Assembly: GCA_030528815.1 (NCBI GenBank)
Contig: JAUMYE010000027.1
Coordinates: 1 to 11,139, forward strand
Length of the DNA stretch: 11,139 bases
Source of the DNA: Candidatus Saccharimonadota bacterium
GTDB lineage: Bacteria > Patescibacteriota > Saccharimonadia > Saccharimonadales > Saccharimonadaceae
Direction of reading: 5' to 3'
Shown: positions 1 through 5,684 of the stretch, in pieces
How the letters are laid out: each line of letters begins with the position of its first letter
How positions within the stretch are numbered: the first letter of the stretch is position 1
Made by a program: the position numbers and the translations under genes
Notes under the pieces: model-generated
Told to the model about the DNA's origin: nothing
Database searches by the model: none
What the model saw: the letters and a program-made list of their open reading frames with translations, nothing else

Positions 1-1
1 T

Positions 2-166
2 ATGGACAAGATTGTTGTCTTGGAAGATGGCAAGATTCTCGAGCAGGGTAGCCACGAAGATCTACTCAGGAACCGTGGTTCCTACTACCGCCTATGGTCG
101 CGCCAATCCGGTGCATTCTTGAATAAGGAAACTGACGACGTAGTAGAATGCGAAGAAGAAGAGTAA
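2..166 (+). CDS. ABC exporter ATP-binding protein, C-terminal end (partial)
   Basis: Only the last 54 codons are present; the gene begins upstream of the window. The peptide opens with MDKIVVLEDGKILEQGSHED and continues to SYYRLWSRQSG. This is the stretch that follows the H-loop in type I ABC exporters of the MsbA/MdlB family: the final beta strands of the nucleotide-binding domain, then the 'eqGsHeeLl...g.Y..L' helix. Such proteins couple ATP hydrolysis to export of lipid, peptide or drug substrates across the membrane. The substrate cannot be inferred because the membrane domain, Walker A and signature motif are outside the window. The protein ends in an acidic tail (ETDDVVECEEEE). It stops at TAA and is followed 5 nt later by a strong terminator, so it is the last gene of its transcript. 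The family call is firm; the subfamily is not. Confidence 0.85.
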   Translation: MDKIVVLEDGKILEQGSHEDLLRNRGSYYRLWSRQSGAFLNKETDDVVECEEEE

Positions 167-171
167 TCTGT

Positions 172-204
172 AAAATAGGGCCCGCCTAAAACGGGCTCTA
201 TTTT
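172..204 (+). terminator. Rho-independent terminator after the ABC exporter gene
   Basis: A 13-bp stem pairs 172-184 with 192-204 and has one G-T wobble. The core is GGGCCCG/CGGGCTC, flanked by A-rich and T-rich strands, and the loop is 7 nt (185-191). The right arm runs into a T run ending at 205. The T-rich end abuts the -10 element of the next gene. Confidence 0.9.
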
Positions 205-215
205 TATGCTAGAAT
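205..215 (+). promoter_or_regulatory. Extended -10 promoter of the duplicated membrane protein gene
   Basis: TATGCTAGAAT matches the extended -10 form (TRTGnTATAAT) at most positions. The hexamer TAGAAT ends at 215 and the ATG is at 226, leaving 10 nt, so transcription would begin within a few bases of the start codon. No good -35 box is seen; the expected position falls inside the upstream terminator. No Shine-Dalgarno sequence precedes the ATG. Confidence 0.55.
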
Positions 216-225
216 TAAAATTAGC

Positions 226-1287
226 ATGAGTAAGTTCGAAGATAGGCAAGTTGTCCTAGAAAAAATCAAAAACGGTGTCTATAGCACAAAAACTAGTAGT
301 AATTTAGGTGTCGCACTTTTTATTGTGATGACTCTATTTGCCTTTACGATTTTCTTTTCGACGATTGTAGCGATGCTTGCAAATAGCGCACTAAGTGGCA
401 ATAAAAGTTCTGCCTTACTTGGTACGACGATTGTTTTTATAATCATTGTTGCAATTACGATGATTTTTATTATCATTCCGAAGCTTGGCAAAAGCTCAAA
501 AACTAGCAGAAAAGACATTAGTCTAATTGAGACTGGTACAGAGCTTGAGGTTCATATTGAGAACTCTTACAAGACAAATTCTGGATATCAACTAGAATGT
601 ACGAGCGATAAATATCCGGACATGGTCTTCAGAAGCAAGCTTCTTCAAGAAGAGCCTATTATCGACAAAGATAGGAAAACCAGAGTCTTTATTGATCCTC
701 AAAATCCAAATAACTACTTTGTAGATATCTATAGTGTCCTGCCTCGTCAGGCTGGTCCTGTCTTGATGGATAGAAGCGAGCTAAAGCATGAGACGAATGT
801 GAACGTTACGGCTAATAATTTTGCTGTCGTTCGCATTATTTTGTTTATTTTCTTGGCACCATTCTTTATAACGGGTGCAGGAACTGCAATTGGTGGCTTG
901 TTTACTGGACATTTTATTACTTCTATAATCAGTGCCTTTATGATTTTTGTCTTCGCAACGATTATTAGTAAGATTGGTGACGGTGACAGTGAAAAGAAAG
1001 CAATGCTAGCTCAAGGTTACTATCTCGAAGCTACTGGTACGAGATATTGGGTTACGACTAGCGACGATTCTACGACTCATCATTTATCTTGTCGCTACAT
1101 TGTTCCTGGTACGCATGACGCATATAACTTCTATACGACGGCCGTAGATGCTCGTGCGAAGATTCTTGTTGGCGCAAAAGTTCGCGTCTATGTAAATCCG
1201 GACAAAATGAGCGTTTATCTTATCGATGCTAAATATTCTTTGTCTAACTTTGGCTTTACTGCCAAGCAAGAAACCGACGAAGCTTAA
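226..1287 (+). CDS. Four-helix membrane protein with duplicated DUF3592-like units
   Basis: A 353-residue protein without a recognised named function. Hydrophobic segments are visible at about 28-52, 64-85, 198-222 and 229-249, giving two transmembrane hairpins. Each hairpin is followed by a roughly 100-residue soluble domain (about 86-197 and 250-353). The two soluble domains resemble each other. Each has a G-x-x-L-E strand (Gly104, Gly264), then a cysteine after a Leu (L-E-C at 125, L-S-C at 289), and then an R-V-[FY]-[IV]-[DN]-P strand (TRVFIDPQNP at 152-161; VRVYVNPDKM at 319-328). The 'G..v.V.ynP.np' ending resembles DUF3592-type membrane proteins, which is a family impression and not a search result. 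The ATG at 226 was chosen because it lies just after an extended -10 element and there is no upstream room past the terminator. There is no clear terminator before lysS 44 bp downstream, so some read-through is possible. Function unknown. Confidence 0.85.
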   Translation: MSKFEDRQVVLEKIKNGVYSTKTSSNLGVALFIVMTLFAFTIFFSTIVAMLANSALSGNKSSALLGTTIVFIIIVAITMIFIIIPKLGKSSKTSRKDISLIETGTELEVHIENSYKTNSGYQLECTSDKYPDMVFRSKLLQEEPIIDKDRKTRVFIDPQNPNNYFVDIYSVLPRQAGPVLMDRSELKHETNVNVTANNFAVVRIILFIFLAPFFITGAGTAIGGLFTGHFITSIISAFMIFVFATIISKIGDGDSEKKAMLAQGYYLEATGTRYWVTTSDDSTTHHLSCRYIVPGTHDAYNFYTTAVDARAKILVGAKVRVYVNPDKMSVYLIDAKYSLSNFGFTAKQETDEA

Positions 1288-1311
1288 GGCATTAGATAAA
1301 AGCCAGAATTA

Positions 1312-1320
1312 TGATATAAT
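1312..1320 (+). promoter_or_regulatory. Extended -10 promoter of lysS
   Basis: TGATATAAT is a perfect extended -10 (TGn plus TATAAT). The hexamer occupies 1315-1320 and the lysS ATG is at 1332, leaving 11 nt. A start site 6-8 nt below the hexamer would leave a leader of about 4-5 nt. No ribosome binding site precedes the ATG. The -35 position is poor, as is usual when an extended -10 is present. Confidence 0.7.
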
Positions 1321-1331
1321 ATAAGATAATT

Positions 1332-2765
1332 ATGGCTACACTAAAAGATTTTCGTGATGAGCGCGTGCGAAAGCTCAATGAGATTCGCGAAGCTGGTATT
1401 GATCCGTATCCAGCCCATTCGAATCGCAACGCTAAAATAAAAGATATTCTAGATAACTTCGATAATTTTGATGGCAAGGACGTTTGTGTTGCTGGCCGTA
1501 TTGCTGGTATCCGCAGCTTTGGCAAGCTTGCCTTCGTAGTTCTCGAAGATGATTCTGGCAAAGTTCAGATTTTCTTGAAGGATGAAGCTGCTAAGTTTAC
1601 AAAGAAGCTTGATTCTGGAGATTTTCTTGAAGCTGCTGGTAAAGTTGGTAAGAGCAAAACTGGCGAAATCTCAATTTTCTGTGATGCTCCAAGATTACTT
1701 GGCAAGGCTTTGCGCCCACTTCCTGGTCGTGATGGCTTTACGAACAAGGAAGAGCGCTTACGTCGCCGCTATGTAGATATGGCTGTAAACCCGGAAGTTC
1801 GTGAACGCTTTATTCGCCGTAGTAAATTCTGGACTGCAACCCGCGAATTCTTGAACGCACATGGTTTCGTAGAAGTTAACATTCCAGTTCTCGAAGTTAC
1901 CACCGGCGGTGCAGATGCAAACCCATTTGTAACCCACATGGATGCGCTTGATCAGGATTACTACCTACGTATTTCGCACGAGTTGCCATTGAAGCGCTTG
2001 ATTGGTGGTGGTTTTGAGCGCGTTTATGATATTGGTCCACGCTTCCGCAATGAAGGTATGGATGAAGAACACTTGCCAGAACACATCGCTATGGAAAGCT
2101 ATGCGGCTTACCAGGATTACGAAGATGGTATGAAGCTTTACGAAGAAATGATCAAATATGTCTGTAAAGAAACTTGGGGTACGCTCCAGTTCGAACATGA
2201 CGGCATGAAGGTAGATTTGGATTGCGAGTGGCCACGCAAGACTTATGCGGATCTTCTAAAAGAGCATTTTAATATCGACGTCTTTAATCCTGACGTAGAG
2301 CAAATCAAGGGAATCTTGCGCGAGCATAAGATGAAGTTTGACGAAAACGCATCTGCTTCACGTCTCTTGGATTATGCTTGGAAGATTATTCGCAAAGAAT
2401 CCGCTGGTCCATACTGGTTGATTCATGAACCTGTTGAGGTCTCTCCACTTGCAAAGAAGCATGCCGAAGACCCTCGCGTTACTGAACGCTTCCATCCAAT
2501 TATCTTTGGTACGGAGATGGGTAACGGCTATTCTGAGTTGAATGATCCAATCGATCAGCTAGAGCGCTTTGAAAAACAGCAGGCTATGCGTGATGCTGGA
2601 GATGATGAAGCTCAGATGTTGGATATGGATTTCGTAGAGATGCTAGAGTATGGTATGCCGCCAACATGCGGTTGGGGTAACTCTGAACGCAACTTCTGGC
2701 TATTCGAAGGCGTTTCTGCCCGCGAAGGCGTTCCATTCCCACCAATGCGTAAGAGCGAAGATTAA
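1332..2765 (+). CDS. lysS: Lysyl-tRNA synthetase, class II (EC 6.1.1.6)
   Basis: Charges tRNA-Lys with lysine using ATP; cytoplasmic dimer. The protein has 477 residues, close to the usual bacterial length of about 490-505. An N-terminal OB-fold for anticodon binding is visible at about 50-125 (VCVAGRIAGIRSFGKLAFVV). It is followed by the LRPLPG...RLRRRYVDMAVNPEVR linker and the class II catalytic core. Motif 1 lies in the REFLNAHGFVEVNIPVLE region. Motif 2 is FRNEGMDEEHLPEH, where most LysRS have a FRNEG...RHNPEFT form. The substrate-site signature NGYSELNDPIDQLERF and the GDDEAQMLD block are typical. Motif 3 is unusual: GWGNSER (447-453) replaces the common GLGIGIDR, and the protein ends with GVPFPPMRKSED. 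The class II Gly and Arg positions are kept, so the enzyme is probably active. It is followed by its own terminator. Confidence 0.96.
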   Translation: MATLKDFRDERVRKLNEIREAGIDPYPAHSNRNAKIKDILDNFDNFDGKDVCVAGRIAGIRSFGKLAFVVLEDDSGKVQIFLKDEAAKFTKKLDSGDFLEAAGKVGKSKTGEISIFCDAPRLLGKALRPLPGRDGFTNKEERLRRRYVDMAVNPEVRERFIRRSKFWTATREFLNAHGFVEVNIPVLEVTTGGADANPFVTHMDALDQDYYLRISHELPLKRLIGGGFERVYDIGPRFRNEGMDEEHLPEHIAMESYAAYQDYEDGMKLYEEMIKYVCKETWGTLQFEHDGMKVDLDCEWPRKTYADLLKEHFNIDVFNPDVEQIKGILREHKMKFDENASASRLLDYAWKIIRKESAGPYWLIHEPVEVSPLAKKHAEDPRVTERFHPIIFGTEMGNGYSELNDPIDQLERFEKQQAMRDAGDDEAQMLDMDFVEMLEYGMPPTCGWGNSERNFWLFEGVSAREGVPFPPMRKSED

Positions 2766-2770
2766 TACTT

Positions 2771-2802
2771 AAACTTCCACTTAAGAAAAGTGGAAGTTTT
2801 TT
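2771..2802 (+). terminator. Rho-independent terminator after lysS
   Basis: A perfect 12-bp stem pairs 2771-2782 (AAACTTCCACTT) with 2788-2799, has a 5-nt loop, and is followed by T residues to 2802. It begins 6 nt after the lysS stop codon. Confidence 0.9.
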
Positions 2803-2924
2803 GTAAACTAAGCAAGTTTGTGGCGAATAAGAAGAGTATTAAGGCAACGCTATGAACTGCTCCTGTATCTATAATCATTAAGCTTCCGCTTTTAATAATT
2901 CTCGTATTCTACTAGCTTGTTGCT

Positions 2925-3803
2925 ATGGAATACAGAAGAACAGATTTAAGCGAACAATTTTTACAAAACCTATATAACGAAGATTCTAAACATTGGGAAA
3001 ATAAGCCACCAAAAGAGCTTTGGCAATATGGCAATTTTCCGAAGCGTGTGGACAAAAAGGTAGTTGCCATAGTCGGTAGTCGTAATTGTACGGATTATGG
3101 TAAGAATATTGCGTACAAGACCGCCAAAACGCTTGCAGAGCATGGTTTTGTGGTCGTGAGTGGCCTCGCATATGGCATAGATAGCTTCGCGCATCGTGGT
3201 TGCATTGATGGCGGCGGACAAACGGTCGCCGTGCTTGGAACTCCGATAGATAGAATCTATCCAGTTAGCAATTATTCTTTGGCACAGAGAATCGTCGAGA
3301 CTGGCGGTGCGATCATTTCTGAGTACGCGCCAGGATCAAAAGTTCATCCATTTAATTTTGTATATCGGAATCGGGTTGTTTCTGGATTAGCGGACGCGCT
3401 AATAATTGTTGAGGCCTCGGATAAATCTGGTACGATTCATACTGCGCAGTATGCGGTCGAGCAAGATAGAGAACTATATGTCGTGCCGGGAGACATTAAT
3501 CGACCGATGTCTTCCGGCGCAAATCGGTTAATTATGGACGGCGGGCAGCCGTTTCTTGGTGCGGATTGGTTTATGGACTGCATGGATCCGCTCTGGCGTA
3601 CGAAAGAGAAAAAGCAAAAGAAGAAAACCCTTGGTGCGCTTAAGGATTCTATCTTGAGCTTCTTGTCTGGCAAAAGCGCCGACGCCGGTAGTATTGCGGA
3701 ATCTATCGGGCAGGATTTAAGTAAGGTATTGGTGCAATTATCTCTGTTAGAATTGGATGGGACATTATGCTCCGACTCGGAAGGCAAATGGTCTTTTGCT
3801 TAA
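2925..3803 (+). CDS. dprA: DNA-processing protein DprA (Smf)
   Basis: DprA binds incoming single-stranded DNA during natural transformation, protects it and loads RecA. This copy has 292 residues, shorter than the usual 350-400. It lacks the N-terminal SAM-like domain and keeps only a short lead-in (PPKELWQYGN at 28-37). The Rossmann-like DprA domain spans about 45-215. It has GSRNCTDYG at 51-59, VVSGLAYGID at 77-86, HRG at 90-92, the VLGTPIDRIYP block at 103-113, and RNRVVSGLADALIIVEA at 148-164 followed by SGTIHTA. A Lys-rich linker (228-234) leads to a C-terminal winged-helix domain at about 236-292, the usual DprA C-terminal module. The ATG at 2925 has no clear ribosome binding site, and a weak -10-like TATTCT lies at 2905-2910. 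No terminator separates it from the LDH gene 50 bp downstream. It suggests competence or a recombination role, but no com genes are in view. Confidence 0.94.
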   Translation: MEYRRTDLSEQFLQNLYNEDSKHWENKPPKELWQYGNFPKRVDKKVVAIVGSRNCTDYGKNIAYKTAKTLAEHGFVVVSGLAYGIDSFAHRGCIDGGGQTVAVLGTPIDRIYPVSNYSLAQRIVETGGAIISEYAPGSKVHPFNFVYRNRVVSGLADALIIVEASDKSGTIHTAQYAVEQDRELYVVPGDINRPMSSGANRLIMDGGQPFLGADWFMDCMDPLWRTKEKKQKKKTLGALKDSILSFLSGKSADAGSIAESIGQDLSKVLVQLSLLELDGTLCSDSEGKWSFA

Positions 3804-3808
3804 AGTTT

Positions 3809-3819
3809 TATGCTAAAAT
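3809..3819 (+). promoter_or_regulatory. Extended -10 promoter of ldh
   Basis: TATGCTAAAAT fits an extended -10 (TATGC plus TAAAAT, hexamer 3814-3819) and nearly repeats the TATGCTAGAAT element at 205-215. The start codon is 34 nt below the hexamer, so this gene should have a true leader of about 27 nt. An AGAGGG at 3838-3843, 10 nt before the ATG, can serve as a ribosome binding site. The promoter lies in the inverted repeat TTATGCT-N8-AGCATAA (3808-3829). Confidence 0.55.
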
Positions 3820-3853
3820 ATAAGCATAAGAAATAAAAGAGGGCATCATTTTA

Positions 3854-4768
3854 ATGGCAAATAAAGTTATGATTGTCGGCACTGGTAATGTCGGCATGAG
3901 CTTTGGTTATGCACTTGTGCATCAGCGCACAAATGTTAACGAGCTAATTCTTGTAGATATTAATAAGGAAGACGCAGAAGGCGAAGCAATTGATCTTCGG
4001 GATACTTTGGCTGTCGCTCCAGCTTATCTAAAAGTTCGCGCAGGCGAGTACTCTGATGCTGGCGATTGCGATATTATCGTCATTACTGCGGGCATTCCTC
4101 AGAAACCAGGCGAATCCCGTATGGATCTTCTAAAGAAAAACGCTGCAATCTTTAAAGATATGATTGGCCAAATCATGGAGGCTGGCTTCAATGGTATCTT
4201 TGTTGTCGCAAGTAATCCTATGGATGTTCTAACATATCTAACCTGGCGCTATTCTGGCCTTCCAGCAGAGCGTGTAATTGGTTCTGGCACAGTCTTGGAT
4301 TCCGCAAGGCTTCGCTATCGTATCGCCCAGCGTTTGCATGTTCATCCAAAAGCTATTCATGCTTACCAGGTCGGCGAACATGGAGATTCTGAATTTGCTC
4401 TTTGGAGCTGCGCAAGTGTTGGCGGTCAGGATGTTCGCGATCTAATCGACGCTCAGGCTCGCGCCGAAATCGAAGATTATGCTAGGAAAGAAGCCTACAC
4501 AATCATCGAGAAGAAGGGTGCTACATATTACGGTATTGGTAGCTGCTTGGCAACAATTGTAAACTGCATCTTGAATGATGAAAACCGCATTTTGCCAGTC
4601 AGTAACTATGACGAATTTAGCGGCACATATAATGGCTTCCCAGCCGTTCTCGGTGCTAATGGTATTGTTCGTCGTATTGGTCTAAGAATCAACGAAGAAG
4701 AGCAAATCAAATTCAATGCAAGCATTCAAGTTCTTAAGGATGCAATCGCAGAAGCTGAGCAAGCTTAA
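3854..4768 (+). CDS. ldh: L-lactate dehydrogenase (EC 1.1.1.27)
   Basis: Reduces pyruvate to L-lactate with NADH, regenerating NAD for glycolysis in the cytoplasm. The protein has 304 residues, near the usual 310-320. The NAD-binding motif GTGNVG is at 9-14, and Asp35 at the end of the second strand suggests NAD rather than NADP. The substrate loop reads IPQKPGESRMDLL. Gln83 in this loop marks lactate dehydrogenases, whereas malate dehydrogenases carry Arg there. Arg89 in the loop, the Asp149/Arg152 pair (LDSARLR) and catalytic His176 in GEHGDSE are all present. Arg154 and His169 match the positions that bind fructose 1,6-bisphosphate in allosteric bacterial enzymes, so FBP activation is possible. 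A ribosome binding site (AGAGGG) precedes the ATG, and a terminator starts 18 nt after the stop. A malate dehydrogenase role is less likely because of Gln83. Confidence 0.93.
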   Translation: MANKVMIVGTGNVGMSFGYALVHQRTNVNELILVDINKEDAEGEAIDLRDTLAVAPAYLKVRAGEYSDAGDCDIIVITAGIPQKPGESRMDLLKKNAAIFKDMIGQIMEAGFNGIFVVASNPMDVLTYLTWRYSGLPAERVIGSGTVLDSARLRYRIAQRLHVHPKAIHAYQVGEHGDSEFALWSCASVGGQDVRDLIDAQARAEIEDYARKEAYTIIEKKGATYYGIGSCLATIVNCILNDENRILPVSNYDEFSGTYNGFPAVLGANGIVRRIGLRINEEEQIKFNASIQVLKDAIAEAEQA

Positions 4769-4785
4769 CAAATAAAAGATGCCCT

Positions 4786-4815
4786 AAAAAGAGGAGTGTA
4801 ATAACTCCTCTTTTT
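4786..4815 (+). terminator. Rho-independent terminator after ldh
   Basis: A perfect 12-bp stem pairs 4786-4797 (AAAAAGAGGAGT) with 4804-4815 and has the 6-nt loop GTAATA. The right arm ends in five T residues. It separates ldh from the promoter of the PIN-TRAM gene. Confidence 0.9.
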
Positions 4816-4830
4816 GCTTATGTCTATAAT

Positions 4831-4858
4831 TTGAAAAAATAGCAAAAAATGATATAAT
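4831..4858 (+). promoter_or_regulatory. Sigma70-type promoter of the PIN-TRAM gene
   Basis: A TTGAAA -35 box (4831-4836), a 16-nt spacer and a TATAAT -10 hexamer (4853-4858) preceded by TGA, so it is also an extended -10. The ATG is at 4865, 6 nt after the hexamer, which places it on the predicted transcription start. The mRNA should be leaderless. This is one of the two best promoters in the window. Confidence 0.8.
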
Positions 4859-4864
4859 ATAGGA

Positions 4865-5656
4865 ATGAACTTATTTATATTAATATTAAGCTCTCTAGTA
4901 TTCGTAGAGACTAGTGCTTTGTGTGCTAAAAGTTTCTCGAAGAAAGAGTTAAAATTCGGCAAGAACGAGCGCCGCAAGATATTCGTAGATACTTCTACGC
5001 TCATGGATGGTCGTATCTTGTCGTTTGCGAGGACGGGTTTTCTTGGTGACGAAATCCTTATTACGCGCAGCGTGGTAAGAGAATTGCAGTTGCTAGCAGA
5101 TGGCTCCGATGCAGACAAAAGAACTCGTGCCAGGTTTGGACTAGACATTGTAAATGAACTCAAGAATCTTGAGAAAGTTACGGTAACGATCTATCCGGAT
5201 GAGCTTGGCCACGTAAAGGTCGATGAGAGGCTCCTAGAGCTTGCAAAAAGCGAGAAGGCACTCATTATGACTAATGACTACAACCTAATTAAAGTCGCCG
5301 GTACGGAAGGCGTAGAAGCGTTAAATATCAACGAACTAGCGCAGAGCCTCCGCAGCGAATATCTTCCAGGAGATAAGATTGACGTGAAGGTTGTTGGCGT
5401 TGGTAGTAATCCTCATCAAGGCGTAGCTTATCTATCTGATGGCACGATGGTTGTAATCGACGGCGCAGATAAGCTTGCTGGCAAGAATGAAACTACTCGT
5501 GTTGAATTTGTGCGCTACTTGCAGACGAGCGCTGGCAAAATGATGTTCGCTCGCCTAGATAATACTCTAGCTCCAAAACAGAACAAATCTACAGGCAGAA
5601 AACGTATCGTAAAAGATAATAAATCTCGCAAGAACAACAAGAAAAATAAGCAATAA
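4865..5656 (+). CDS. YacL-like PIN-TRAM domain membrane-anchored protein
   Basis: A 263-residue protein related to the Bacillus YacL family, in which a PIN nuclease fold is joined to a TRAM RNA-binding domain. One hydrophobic segment at 2-20 probably anchors it to the membrane; many YacL proteins have several helices there. The PIN domain (about 38-160) begins with FVDTSTLMDGR. Candidate metal-binding acids are Asp42, Asp48, Glu73 (VRELQ), Asp94 (RFGLDIVN), Asp120 (KVDERLLELA) and Asp138 (TNDYNL). The TRAM domain covers about 166-228 and includes HQGVAYLSDGTMVVIDG and LQTSAGKMMFAR. A Lys-rich tail (238-263) may contact RNA. The family's exact substrate is not established, so nuclease activity is inference. 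The start is fixed by a strong promoter 6 nt upstream. It is convergent with the PBP gene and shares a terminator with it. Confidence 0.9.
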   Translation: MNLFILILSSLVFVETSALCAKSFSKKELKFGKNERRKIFVDTSTLMDGRILSFARTGFLGDEILITRSVVRELQLLADGSDADKRTRARFGLDIVNELKNLEKVTVTIYPDELGHVKVDERLLELAKSEKALIMTNDYNLIKVAGTEGVEALNINELAQSLRSEYLPGDKIDVKVVGVGSNPHQGVAYLSDGTMVVIDGADKLAGKNETTRVEFVRYLQTSAGKMMFARLDNTLAPKQNKSTGRKRIVKDNKSRKNNKKNKQ

Positions 5657-5683
5657 AAAATCCCCCGTTAAAGGGGGATTTTT
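5656..5683. terminator. Bidirectional terminator between the PIN-TRAM and PBP genes
   Basis: An 11-bp stem pairs 5656-5666 (AAAAATCCCCC) with 5673-5683 and has the 6-nt loop GTTAAA. T runs follow the hairpin on both strands, so it can end transcription from both convergent genes. The stop codons of the two genes are only 28 bp apart. Confidence 0.92.
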
Positions 5684-5684
5684 G

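Noticed and set aside
1288..1331. Short GGC...GCC hairpin between the membrane protein gene and lysS as a terminator
   Set aside because: The stem is only 3 bp and no T run follows; the region is better explained as the lysS promoter.
2762..2878. Possible 38-codon minus-strand ORF with a hydrophobic stretch and a GGAAG upstream of its ATG, in the lysS-dprA spacer
   Set aside because: It runs through the lysS terminator hairpin and into the lysS stop codon and resembles no family I know. An ORF this short with one hydrophobic run can arise by chance. Conservation in relatives would be needed to accept it.
2803..2924. Search for a tRNA or small RNA gene in the largest intergenic region
   Set aside because: No cloverleaf, TTC-type T arm or second terminator could be found. 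Only a weak -10-like TATTCT (2905-2910) before dprA is visible.
3808..3829. TTATGCT/AGCATAA dyad before ldh as a terminator for dprA
   Set aside because: The stem is 7 bp and A/T-rich, and an A-rich stretch follows it, not a T run. It overlaps the ldh -10 element.
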